A stretch of 64,000 bases of DNA from contig JAEINR010000014.1 of NCBI GenBank assembly GCA_016342325.1, forward strand, positions 1-64,000. The letters are read 5' to 3'. Below, in pieces: positions 17,190 to 25,903 of this stretch. Origin of the DNA: Desulfobacterium sp. Lineage in GTDB: Bacteria; Desulfobacterota; Desulfobacteria; Desulfobacterales; Desulfobacteraceae. The notes under the pieces are model-generated. The model had not been told where the DNA came from. It saw only the letters and a list, made by a program, of their open reading frames with translations, and searched no databases. Position 1 is the first letter of the stretch; each line of letters begins with the position of its first letter. The position numbers and the translations under genes were made by a program.

Positions 17190-18194
17190 TCAATTTTTGT
17201 ATTGGGTGAAAATTTTGATGAATTCCGCTTCACAGGTACGGAAGGCGTCAACCACCTGGGGATCGAAATGCTCTCCGCTTCCCTTGAGGATGATGTTCCG
17301 GGTCATGTCATGGGGCGTGGCCAGCTTGTATACCCGCTTGCTGACCAGGGCGTCGTAAACATCGGCCAGGGCCACGATCCGTGCCGCCAGGGGAATACTT
17401 TCGCCGGAAAGCCCCTGGGGATAGCCGGTGCCGTCAAATTTCTCATGGTGACACAGGGCGATGTCCGCACTCATCTGAAGGTAGTCGGCCCTTGGATACC
17501 GTTTAAGGGCCTCGCTCAGGGTTTCGAACCCGATGGTGGCGTGGCTTTTCATGATCTCGAACTCCTTGTCATCAAGGCGTCCCGGCTTGAGCAGCACATA
17601 GTCCGGGATGCCGATTTTGCCGATGTCATGGAGGGGGCTTGTCAGAAAGATGTTCTCCACAAACACCTTGGTGATCTCCTTGGAAGGGTGGTCAAGGCCT
17701 GCCATGGCATTGGCAAGGGTCCGGGAGTAGAAGCGTATCCGTTCCAAATGGTTGCCGGTCTCAGGGTCCCTTGACTCTGCAAGCTTGGCCATGGAGAAGA
17801 TCACCAGATCCCGGGTCTCAAACCCGAGGATGCGCTTTCCCACCTGGATGCGCACTGCAAGCTCCTCCTTGATAAAGGGCTTGGTGATGAAATCGTCCGC
17901 CCCGGCCTTCATGCTTGCCACACAGTCCTTGGTGCCGGTCTTGGCAGAGACCATGATCAGGTAGGTGTAGCGGCTGCCCTCGGCCTTGCGGATCCTGGAG
18001 CAGAGTCCCGGACCGTCCAGTCCGGGCATGACCCAGTCGGTGATGACCAGCCTGGGTCTTTCGGCCTGCCACATCTCCCAGGCCGCCATGCCGTCGGTTG
18101 CCACAAGCAGTTCATAGCCGAGGCTTTGGACCAGGACCTCCATTTTCTTCCGGCTCACCAGTTCATCATCAACGATCAATACCTTCATTCTCAA
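17190..18194 (-). CDS. Response regulator with HD-GYP output domain
   Basis: 334 residues. Receiver at about 3-120 (VDDE pocket, D in LVITDWVMPG, K in FITKPF), then an HD-GYP domain at about 140-325 with LHDIGKIGIPD, CHHEKFDGTGYPQGL and the GYP triad itself. HD-GYP proteins hydrolyse cyclic di-GMP, so the output is probably second-messenger control. Last gene of a minus-strand signalling cluster that starts at 24297. Its N-terminus (VLIVDDELVSRKKME) is almost identical to that of the CheY-like protein at 22306, so the two receivers are recent paralogues. Confidence 0.92.
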   Translation of the reverse strand: MRMKVLIVDDELVSRKKMEVLVQSLGYELLVATDGMAAWEMWQAERPRLVITDWVMPGLDGPGLCSRIRKAEGSRYTYLIMVSAKTGTKDCVASMKAGADDFITKPFIKEELAVRIQVGKRILGFETRDLVIFSMAKLAESRDPETGNHLERIRFYSRTLANAMAGLDHPSKEITKVFVENIFLTSPLHDIGKIGIPDYVLLKPGRLDDKEFEIMKSHATIGFETLSEALKRYPRADYLQMSADIALCHHEKFDGTGYPQGLSGESIPLAARIVALADVYDALVSKRVYKLATPHDMTRNIILKGSGEHFDPQVVDAFRTCEAEFIKIFTQYKN

Positions 18195-18235
18195 CGCCTT
18201 TTCATAACTTCAGCAGTTAACTCAACTCAGCAGGG

Positions 18236-21202
18236 TCATCCCAGGGTATCGGCATGGTCAGCCAGTCGCTTGATCTCATTGTCAAGCCTTGCCAAAGCAT
18301 CCGGGCTTGGGTCTTTTTCAAGTTCATGGGCAAGGTCTGCAAGCCTGTCCGCCGTCAGGTTGGCTGCGCCTCCCTTGATGGCGTGGGCTTCTCTTCTTAT
18401 CACATCCCTCTCCTGGTGTTCCAGGGCTTTTTCCATGGTGGATACCTGACCCTTTGCAATGGCCAGAAACCCGGAAAGGATCTCCAGGACAAGTTCCCTG
18501 TCTCCGTCAAACTCCTCAACGGCCCGGTCAAGTACCATGGGCGGCGTTGCGTCGGCCTTGGCCGGAACACCCGGTTTCCCGGAGCACAAACACCAGCGCT
18601 CCACCATGGTGAGAAGCGCCCCACGGCCCAGGGGTTTGGTGATGTAATCGTCCATGCCCGTGGTGAGGCATTTATCCCTGTAGCCTGTGACGGCATGGGC
18701 GGTCATGGCGATGATGGGAACGGGGGGGAGGTCGCGGTTTTGGGTGGTTGTTTCAAATTCCCGGATCGCCCGGGTGGCCTCGTAACCGTCCATCTTCGGC
18801 ATCTGGATATCCATGAGCACCAGGTGGTAGCGATTCTGTTGAAAGAGATCAAGGGCTTCGAGGCCGTTTTCGGCAAGATCCACCCGGTAGCCGGCACGGG
18901 TCAGATGGGCCATGGCCACCTGCTGGTTGACCGGATAGTCCTCCACCAGAAGCAGGTGCCCTCCCGCCAGTTGTTCCACCGGCCGGACCGGGATCCCGGG
19001 GGGATCAAGATCCCTGTCAGCCCTCGCCCGGGCGAGGCCCGAATCTTCCTTCTCCAGGGCATCCGGGATGGGGAAGGCCACGGTGAACCAGAACCTCGAT
19101 CCCTTGCCCGGCTCGCTCTCCATATCCATGGTGCCCCCCATGAGTTGCACCAATTGCTTGGAGATGGTGGTGCCAAGACCGGTGCCGCCATATTTGCGGG
19201 TGGTTGATCCGTCCGCCTGGGTAAAGCTGTCAAAGATAGTGGCAAGCTTGTCCCGGGAGATCCCGATGCCGGTATCCCTGACCGAAAAAATCATCCTGTA
19301 TTCCTGGTTTGCCCCGGCCTCCCCCTGGGCGGTGAGAACGATCTCCCCCTGGTGGGTAAACTTGAGGGCATTGCTCACAAGATTGGTCAATATCTGTCCC
19401 AACCGGCCGGGATCGCCCACAAGCCTTGGCGGCAGGTTTTCGGGGAGGGTGACGGTGAGGGCCACGCCCTTTTGTTCGGCCTGGAGGGCAAACCGCCTGG
19501 CCACGGAATTGATGGTCTTGTCCACATCAAAGGGGATGCTCTCCAGTTCGATTTTTCCGGCTTCGATCTTTGAAAAATCCAGGACAAAGTTGATCACCTC
19601 CAGCAGGGAATTGGCCTCTTCGTTGATGGTCTCTACAATGGTCTGCTGTTCGGTGTTCAGGCCTGTATCAAGGGCCAGTTCTGCCATGCCCAGGATGCCG
19701 TTCAGGGGGGTCCGGATTTCATGGCTCATGTTGGCTAGAAACTGGCTCTTGGCAAGGCTTGCTGCCTCGGCGTCCATTCGGGCCTTTTCCAGGGCCTGGT
19801 TGGCTCGACGGATCTCGGCATCGGCCTTCTGTCGTTCGGTGATATCCACAAAGGCCGTAAGCAGTACCTTTTCCCCGTTGAGCACAATGGGTACCGCAGT
19901 CTTTAGGATGGGGATCTTTCTGCCTTGCCGGGTCAACAGGATCTGTTCTCTGGCGTCAATGGTCTGGCCGAGGTCCAGGATGGGGCAGGCCCCCTCAAGG
20001 GCAGGGCAGATGGTTCTGTGGCACACCTGGCCCAGAATCTGGTCCATGGTTTCAAGTTCCATCATGGTCAGGGCCGCCTGGTTGGCATGGCGAATCCGCC
20101 GGTCCGTTCCGATGATCATTACGCCGTAGGGAAGGCTGTCCACTATGGTCCGGAGCATGGCCTGGGAGCGCCTCAGCTCAAGGGTTTGCTCCTTGACCTG
20201 CTCTTCAAGGGTGTCCCTGTGCCGGGCAAGGGTTTCCTGGGAGTGGAACAGGCTCTTGAGTACCTGGTTAAAGGCCCTGGCAAGCGTGCTGAACTCCACA
20301 TGGTGGATGGCGTCTTCATCCAGATAGCGTCTGGAGGGATTACCGGCAATGATCTGGGCCTGTTCAGCCATGAGCTCCAGGGGATTGCTCACCTTTCTTG
20401 CAATGGCAAAACTGACCACCAGGGTCAGGGCAAAGATGGTGCTGCAGAGGATTACCAGCAGGAGGATCAGGGCGCTTTTCTCCGCCGTGAGGCTTGTTGA
20501 GGCGGCGGCAAAGAGAAACCCTGGAAAATTTTTCAGGGGAAAGAGGTGGGCGTCGGCATCCGTTGCCATGGAAACCCGTTCACCGTTTTTTAGATTCACA
20601 AGCCCGTCTGGGGTGCGCACCAGGAGCCTTGCCCCGTACTTGGCGTCAAATCGCTGCCAGAACGCTTTGTCCCTGGAGATCTCATAGAGGGCATAGCCGG
20701 TGCCGATCCAATTTTTTTTCCGCATGATGGGAACGGAAAAAACAGTGATGATCCGGTTGTTTAAATAATGGAATCCATGGGGAAGGGGAGTGCCGGCTTC
20801 GCCCTTCTTGCTGAACTCGGCCATCCATTCAGCCAGGTCGGACGGAAGCCCGGGAATGAAAGTTCCCTTTTTTCGATCCTGGATCGTGAAGACAACCCCT
20901 CGGGAATCGGGGAACTGACGCTCCATCATCTCAATGAGCTGACCGTGGACCCCAAGCATTAAAACGATCCGAACGGCATTGTCCTGTTCCAGAAATTCGA
21001 GCTGGGACCTGACCGATTCCACCCTGTCCTGGACAGCCATGGCCGCTTCCGATTGTTTGAGTTTGAGCTCATGGAAAAATTCCCGGGTCATGCTGCGGCT
21101 CAGGGTGCTGTACAGCACCCCCACAACCAGGGACAGGGAGAGGAAAATCAATGCCACAAGTACGGTGACCAGAAAATTTGAAAATGTCTTTTGCCGGGCC
21201 AT
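18236..21202 (-). CDS. Membrane hybrid sensor histidine kinase (HAMP-PAS-HK-REC-HPt)
   Basis: 988 residues. TM1 about 10-30, extracytoplasmic sensor about 31-245, TM2 about 246-268, HAMP to about 325, coiled coil, PAS about 350-465, HisKA with SHEIRTPLNG near 505, HATPase_c with NLVSNALKF, DTGIGIS and YGGTGLGTTIS, a receiver (LLLVEDYPVNQQ, phospho-acceptor D in LVLMDIQMPKMDG), and a C-terminal HPt domain with the phosphotransfer His in REAHAIKGGAANL. The PAS holds a Cys-rich stretch (CHRTICPALEGACPI) that could bind metal or respond to redox state. A complete phosphorelay in one chain; probable target is the HD-GYP regulator 41 bp downstream, and probable periplasmic input the binding protein encoded just upstream. 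Confidence 0.93.
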   Translation of the reverse strand: MARQKTFSNFLVTVLVALIFLSLSLVVGVLYSTLSRSMTREFFHELKLKQSEAAMAVQDRVESVRSQLEFLEQDNAVRIVLMLGVHGQLIEMMERQFPDSRGVVFTIQDRKKGTFIPGLPSDLAEWMAEFSKKGEAGTPLPHGFHYLNNRIITVFSVPIMRKKNWIGTGYALYEISRDKAFWQRFDAKYGARLLVRTPDGLVNLKNGERVSMATDADAHLFPLKNFPGFLFAAASTSLTAEKSALILLLVILCSTIFALTLVVSFAIARKVSNPLELMAEQAQIIAGNPSRRYLDEDAIHHVEFSTLARAFNQVLKSLFHSQETLARHRDTLEEQVKEQTLELRRSQAMLRTIVDSLPYGVMIIGTDRRIRHANQAALTMMELETMDQILGQVCHRTICPALEGACPILDLGQTIDAREQILLTRQGRKIPILKTAVPIVLNGEKVLLTAFVDITERQKADAEIRRANQALEKARMDAEAASLAKSQFLANMSHEIRTPLNGILGMAELALDTGLNTEQQTIVETINEEANSLLEVINFVLDFSKIEAGKIELESIPFDVDKTINSVARRFALQAEQKGVALTVTLPENLPPRLVGDPGRLGQILTNLVSNALKFTHQGEIVLTAQGEAGANQEYRMIFSVRDTGIGISRDKLATIFDSFTQADGSTTRKYGGTGLGTTISKQLVQLMGGTMDMESEPGKGSRFWFTVAFPIPDALEKEDSGLARARADRDLDPPGIPVRPVEQLAGGHLLLVEDYPVNQQVAMAHLTRAGYRVDLAENGLEALDLFQQNRYHLVLMDIQMPKMDGYEATRAIREFETTTQNRDLPPVPIIAMTAHAVTGYRDKCLTTGMDDYITKPLGRGALLTMVERWCLCSGKPGVPAKADATPPMVLDRAVEEFDGDRELVLEILSGFLAIAKGQVSTMEKALEHQERDVIRREAHAIKGGAANLTADRLADLAHELEKDPSPDALARLDNEIKRLADHADTLG

Positions 21203-21223
21203 GGAAGGGTTCCCTTTGATATT

Positions 21224-22291
21224 TTACTCCGTGATCACTTCATCTGCAGCCATGAGGATCTCCGGAGGGATGGTGATCCCGAGCTGCCTGGCTCGTTTGA
21301 GGTTAAACACCAGGGCATATTTTTTGGCATCCTGGATGGAAATGGTGCCTGGAGACACGCCATTGAAAATCCGTGCCACCATCTGCCCCACCTGGACGCC
21401 CATGGCGTGGAAATCCACGGCCGCCCCGCCAAAGAGTCCCATGTGGGCAAAGGCGTAGTTGAGGGGAATCTCGGGCTTTGTCGAATGCTTAACGGTCCAG
21501 GCAAAAATTTCAGGGGCGGTATAAGTGGCGCCTGCAACATCCTTGAGCAGCAGTACCCCAGGGTAGATGGCGCTGGTGGCCGGATCCTGGTTCGCCAGGA
21601 GAATCTCCTGCTGATACTGCTCCCAATTCGCGATGACGGTTATCTCCCAGTCCCAGGGAATGGATGGGTGGGCCATCTCAAGGAGGATCTGCCTGTGGAT
21701 GGCGAAGCCCGTGGGTGAGGTGTCCACAAAGATCCTCACCTTTTCAAGTCCGGGCAGAAGCCTGGAGTGGACCCGGATGGCATCGGCGATGTAGAGCTTT
21801 TCATAGACGCCGGTGGTGTTGTGACCCGGTTGCAGTCTTGTTTCCATGAACGGCTTGATCCTGTTGTACGCTTCGGGCTGGCCGTTCATTCCGCAAAAGA
21901 CAATGGCCATGGGGGAATCCGTAAGCGCCAGGGCTACGGTTCTGAAGGCATTGTCATCCAAAGGGACAAGAACGTGGGGCTTGAAATCATCAATGGCGGC
22001 CAGGGCTTTTTGGGCCTGGCGGTGAATAAGGGGGGGGGTGTTGTTTGTTCGTTTGGTGTCCATGTAAAAGGCCTGGACCTTGAAATCGACGTTCTCTTCA
22101 AATCCTGCGTCCGTGAGGGCTGCAATCACGCCGTTGTGCTGGGGCTGGCCGCAGACATGGTCCTTTTCATAGCTGTGGAGGATAAAAACCCGGTGCATTT
22201 CATTGGGTTGTGAAAAGGCGTTTCCCAATGTCGCCAGCAAAAGGGATACCCCCACTAGAACCCCAAAGAAAAAATGTCTCCAAAAATTCAT
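21224..22291 (-). CDS. Periplasmic ABC_sub_bind-family protein without a transporter
   Basis: 355 residues with an N-terminal signal peptide (hydrophobic stretch about 8-27, ending NAFSQ). The rest is a two-lobe periplasmic binding fold of the uncharacterised ABC_sub_bind type (HSYEKDHVCGQPQHNG, AIVFCGMNG, GVLLLKDVAGATY, NLKRARQLGITIPPE). No permease or ATPase gene is nearby; instead it lies 21 bp upstream of the hybrid kinase and 14 bp downstream of a receiver gene. I infer a sensory role: it probably presents a ligand to the kinase periplasmic domain. Confidence 0.85.
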   Translation of the reverse strand: MNFWRHFFFGVLVGVSLLLATLGNAFSQPNEMHRVFILHSYEKDHVCGQPQHNGVIAALTDAGFEENVDFKVQAFYMDTKRTNNTPPLIHRQAQKALAAIDDFKPHVLVPLDDNAFRTVALALTDSPMAIVFCGMNGQPEAYNRIKPFMETRLQPGHNTTGVYEKLYIADAIRVHSRLLPGLEKVRIFVDTSPTGFAIHRQILLEMAHPSIPWDWEITVIANWEQYQQEILLANQDPATSAIYPGVLLLKDVAGATYTAPEIFAWTVKHSTKPEIPLNYAFAHMGLFGGAAVDFHAMGVQVGQMVARIFNGVSPGTISIQDAKKYALVFNLKRARQLGITIPPEILMAADEVITE

Positions 22292-22305
22292 CAGATATTC
22301 CCCTC

Positions 22306-22695
22306 TCAGAGCCCTATCTTCCTGAGCTTCTCGTCCATGGTTGTTTTGGAAAACGGCTTGATGATGTAGCCGTCACATCCTGCCACAATGCTGCGGAGGA
22401 CCGTTTCCTGATCCGCATGGGAGGTGACCATAAGGACCTTGGCTTTTCCATCTTCCCGGACGTTTTCGTTCTGTTCAATATCCCGTAGCTTTGATAACAC
22501 CTCGGTGCCCTCCATATCGGGCAGGGATATATCCAGGGTGACGAGTTTAAATCCCTTTCCCTTTTTAAGGGCCTTGGCAAAGAGGGCCAGGGCCTGGGTC
22601 CCGGTTGCAACCCCTGTGCACTTCCCGGATTTATCCAGGATGGTTTCCATTTTCTTTCTGCTGACAAGCTCATCATCAACAACAAGAATCTTCAT
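22306..22695 (-). CDS. CheY-like stand-alone response regulator
   Basis: 129 residues, a single receiver domain: ILVVDDELVSRKKME, phospho-acceptor D in LVTLDISLPDMEG, T/S in LMVTSHAD and K in YIIKPFSK. No output domain. Lies 14 bp before the binding-protein gene and about 160 bp after the PAS kinase, in the same direction. It probably shuttles phosphate between the kinases of this cluster. Confidence 0.92.
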   Translation of the reverse strand: MKILVVDDELVSRKKMETILDKSGKCTGVATGTQALALFAKALKKGKGFKLVTLDISLPDMEGTEVLSKLRDIEQNENVREDGKAKVLMVTSHADQETVLRSIVAGCDGYIIKPFSKTTMDEKLRKIGL

Positions 22696-22854
22696 TGTCC
22701 TTTCCTTCGTCGCTTCTCGGGTTAACCGCTCTTTTCCGGGGGAAGGTCCCTTGCTTCCCTCTCAAGCGTGTATACTGTATATATCGGAATCCCCATGGAA
22801 ATCCATGGGAAAAATCATTTTTCTGGGATTCCTTGGTTCCCCCCCTGCCCTGGG

Positions 22855-24297
22855 TTATGGCTGCCCGGCAAGGGGCAGGGAGATGGTGAAGGCGGTTTCC
22901 TTGCCAAGGGTGCTTTCCACCGTGATCGTTCCCCCGTGATCTTTGATGAATCCGTAACAGACCGAGAGCCCCAGCCCCACGCCCTTGACGCTCTCTCGCT
23001 TGGTGGTAAAGAACGAGTCAAAGATCTTTTCAAGGTGCTCTTTTTCAATCCCGATCCCTGTGTCGGAGACAACGATTCTCATCTCCTGGTCGGTCTGGGT
23101 GGTGGCAAGGGTCAACACCCCGCCCTCGGGCATGGCGTCCAGGGCATTGGAAAACAGGTTTAAAAAGACCTGGCGCAGTTGATCCTTGGAGGCGCAAACA
23201 TGGTCTGGGGCCTCCATGAGCCGGGTGGTAATCTTGATGCTGTTCTCCCTGAACCTTTTTTCATAGAGCAGCAAAATTTCCTCAAGGATGGTGTTGACGT
23301 TGATGTTGACCCGGTCGACCTGGTCCGGGGTCGAAAAGGTGAGCATTTTTTTCAGCATGTCGGCAAGGCGCTGGGTTTCGGACAAGGACATGTCAAGGAG
23401 CCTTCGACGCTTGCTTTCAGGAGCAATCTCCGTCTTCATCAGCTCCAGGGTGTTCATGATGCCAAACAGGGGATTGTTGAGTTCATGGGCGACCTGGGAG
23501 GTGAGGCGTCCCATGGCAGCGAGTTTCTCCGACTGCAGGAGATGCTGGCGGGTTTCATTCAGTTTTCGCTCCATGCGGAGCCGCTCCCCGAGATCCACGA
23601 TGATTCCTTCGTATCCCAGGACATTTCCCTTGGAATCGTAGCGGACATGGGTGGTCAGGAGCACCTGGACAATGGATCCGTCCCGTTTTTTCCATTCCAC
23701 TTCATAGTCCACCACCTTGCCCTCTTCCTCAACAATCTTCCGATACGCCTCCCTGTGACCTGGGTCGAGGTAGACCTGGGTGGCAAGGTCGAGCTCCAGG
23801 AACGCCTTTTTGTCGTCATATCCAAGCATTGCGAGGAGTGCGGGGTTCACGTCCAGAAACCGTCCTTCCTTGCTGCTGGTGAACACGCCGCATCCCACAT
23901 GGTTGAACAGCCGCCGATAATCCTCTTCAGAGGATTTCAGCCGTGCTTCCTGGGCCTTGGTGCGGGTGATGTCCCGATAGATCACCAGCTGGGACTTGGA
24001 GCCGTTTTTGTTGGTCACGGGGCTGGAGATGATATGAAAGGAGCGGTGGACCCTGGGAATAAACACCTCTCCATGGAGGGTTTCCTGCCGGGCAAATACC
24101 TGGTCGGCCCTGCACCATGGGCAGACCCACTCTGCCTGGTTGATCACGGTGTAACATTTCCGTCCCGCCCCCTCTCCGAAGAGGGAGACCATGGCCTTGT
24201 TCATGTACTGGATGACGAAATTGTCACTGATGATGTAGATGCCGTCTTCAATGGCTTCAAGGGCATCCATCAACCTGGGCATGGTGGTTTCCGGCAT
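22855..24297 (-). CDS. Soluble PAS-PAS sensor histidine kinase
   Basis: 480 residues, no membrane segment. First PAS about 5-125, with a CPWC motif near 60 that may bind a metal or sense redox; second PAS about 130-250; HisKA with QVAHELNNPLFG near 270 (the NtrB/ZraS-like subfamily); HATPase_c with FLNLFSNALDAMPEGG, DTGIGIE and KGVGLGLSVCYG. First gene of the five-gene signalling cluster read on the minus strand. It has no receiver of its own and so probably phosphorylates the CheY-like protein next in the cluster. Confidence 0.92.
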   Translation of the reverse strand: MPETTMPRLMDALEAIEDGIYIISDNFVIQYMNKAMVSLFGEGAGRKCYTVINQAEWVCPWCRADQVFARQETLHGEVFIPRVHRSFHIISSPVTNKNGSKSQLVIYRDITRTKAQEARLKSSEEDYRRLFNHVGCGVFTSSKEGRFLDVNPALLAMLGYDDKKAFLELDLATQVYLDPGHREAYRKIVEEEGKVVDYEVEWKKRDGSIVQVLLTTHVRYDSKGNVLGYEGIIVDLGERLRMERKLNETRQHLLQSEKLAAMGRLTSQVAHELNNPLFGIMNTLELMKTEIAPESKRRRLLDMSLSETQRLADMLKKMLTFSTPDQVDRVNINVNTILEEILLLYEKRFRENSIKITTRLMEAPDHVCASKDQLRQVFLNLFSNALDAMPEGGVLTLATTQTDQEMRIVVSDTGIGIEKEHLEKIFDSFFTTKRESVKGVGLGLSVCYGFIKDHGGTITVESTLGKETAFTISLPLAGQP

Positions 24298-24327
24298 GGC
24301 TATCTCCTTGTTTTCTCGCTTCTTAGG

Positions 24328-24390
24328 TCTGATTTTCGTGTTTTTTGGGCAAGAGAATCAGAACGCTTTTTGGGTTCCGGCTTGTTTAGG
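24328..24390 (+). repeat. Dispersed intergenic repeat, family 1, copy B1
   Basis: TCTGATTTTCGTG ... AAGAGAATCAGAACGCTTTT ... CCGGCTTGTTTAGG. The two arms TCTGATTTTC and GAGAATCAGA can pair. Directly followed by copy B2. The 340-bp gap 24298-24637 holds these two copies and otherwise nothing I can recognise. Confidence 0.8.
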
Positions 24391-24398
24391 TCTTTATC

Positions 24399-24466
24399 CC
24401 TGATTCTCGTGTCATTTTGGCAAAAGAATCAGAGAACCGCTTTGGTCCCGGCTTGTCCGGGTAAGG
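24399..24466 (+). repeat. Dispersed intergenic repeat, family 1, copy B2
   Basis: CCTGATTCTCGTG ... AAAAGAATCAGAGAACCGC ... CCCGGCTTGTCCGGGTAAGG. Tandem with B1 at a period of about 71 bp, same orientation. Confidence 0.8.
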
Positions 24467-24637
24467 CCACAGGAGTGATCTCTCTACCAGAGATAGAGGG
24501 GACGTCACGGTTTGTCAAGGAGGAGAATGGCGAAAATGTTAAAAATAAGGTCTTTTCTTGAACAATAATGGGTTAGAAGTTATAGAGATAAAGGATCGAA
24601 ACCCCTTCCAAATCATAGAATATGGGATAGACACGCC

Positions 24638-25903
24638 ATGGATCTTATTATAAAAAACGGTATTGTATTGACCATGAACAAAGGGATGGAGATCGTCCAC
24701 CAGGGGTGGGTGGGCGTGGACAAGGGGGGGATCATCGGGATGGGCAGACCCGACACCCTGCCGTTGCCAGGGGCGAAAACGGTGATCGATGCCCGGGGCG
24801 GGATCATCATGCCGGGCCTTGTCAACTGCCACACCCATGCCCCCATGACCCTGTTCCGGGGCCTTGCCCGGGATCTTCCCCCCATGGCGTGGCTCAACCG
24901 CCATGTCCCTGCCACGGATGAACGCCTGACCCGGGAATCGGCATACCAGGGGAGCGTGCTGGCCTGTGCCGAGATGATCCTTTCCGGAACCACCTGTTTC
25001 TGCGACAGCTACCGGTTTGGGCAGGTCGTGGCAAGGGCTGCCGCAACAACCGGCATGCGGGCTGTGTTGGGGGCGGAGCCCCGGGTGTTTTCCGGGGGTG
25101 GGGGAATGGCGGCCCAGTGGGGAAATCATTCCCTGGTGACGGTGGCTGTGGCCCTCCCTTCCCTCCTGTCTCCGGATCCGGAACGGTTGAAACGGGCGGC
25201 TGTCCTTGCAAGGGCGAATGGGGTTCCCCTGGTGACAGCGGTTGCAGAAACAAGGGCTGAAATCCCACAGATGGCAAAAAACCATGGAACGACCCCGGTT
25301 GAATTCCTTGAAAACCTTGGAATCCTCGGCCCCGATCTTGTGGCTTGCCACTCCATCCATTTGACCGAAAAGGAGATGGCGCTCTACAGGGACTACGATG
25401 TCAAGGTGGTCCATTGTCCGGAGAGCGATATGGCCCTTGCCTCAGGGGTGGCGCCCATCCCCCGGCTCCTTGGGCTTGGCATCACCGTGGGGCTTGGCAC
25501 GGACGCTTGTGCAAGCAACGGCGATCTTGATCTTTTCTGCGAAATGGATACAGCGGCAAAGCTTCACAAGGTATTTACCATGGATCCGGAGGTGATTGAT
25601 GCCGAAACCGCTGTGAAAATGGCCACCATCAACGGGGCAAAGGCCCTGGGACTCGATGGGGTGACAGGGTCCCTTGAGAGGGGCAAACGGGCCGACATCA
25701 TCGTGGTCGATCTGTCCGGACACCATCTTGTGCCCATGTATAATCCCTATTCCCATATTGTCTACTCTGCCCTGGGCAGCGATGTTACAGCGTCCGTCAT
25801 CGACGGGAAACTTGTGATGAACAACAGGGCACTTTTGACCATGGATGTCGGCACGGTGATGGACGAGGTGCAGGCCATTTGTCAGAAAAAGGGCGCGTTA
25901 TGA
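24638..25903 (+). CDS. mtaD: Amidohydrolase, MtaD-like (methylthioadenosine/S-adenosylhomocysteine deaminase)
   Basis: 421 residues. Metal-dependent hydrolase of the TRZ/ATZ/MtaD group. Metal ligands: HxH in NCHTHAPMTLFRGL near 66, H in CHSIHL near 235, and the catalytic region GTDACASNGDLDLFCEMD near 288. Deaminates methylthioadenosine, S-adenosylhomocysteine or a related adenosine. It fits the nearby mtnP, apt and mtnA genes, which handle the same metabolites. Its 3' end overlaps the end of the convergent sigma-54 regulator by six bases. A cytosine/guanine deaminase or another adenosine deaminase specificity is possible. Confidence 0.85.
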   Translation: MDLIIKNGIVLTMNKGMEIVHQGWVGVDKGGIIGMGRPDTLPLPGAKTVIDARGGIIMPGLVNCHTHAPMTLFRGLARDLPPMAWLNRHVPATDERLTRESAYQGSVLACAEMILSGTTCFCDSYRFGQVVARAAATTGMRAVLGAEPRVFSGGGGMAAQWGNHSLVTVAVALPSLLSPDPERLKRAAVLARANGVPLVTAVAETRAEIPQMAKNHGTTPVEFLENLGILGPDLVACHSIHLTEKEMALYRDYDVKVVHCPESDMALASGVAPIPRLLGLGITVGLGTDACASNGDLDLFCEMDTAAKLHKVFTMDPEVIDAETAVKMATINGAKALGLDGVTGSLERGKRADIIVVDLSGHHLVPMYNPYSHIVYSALGSDVTASVIDGKLVMNNRALLTMDVGTVMDEVQAICQKKGAL

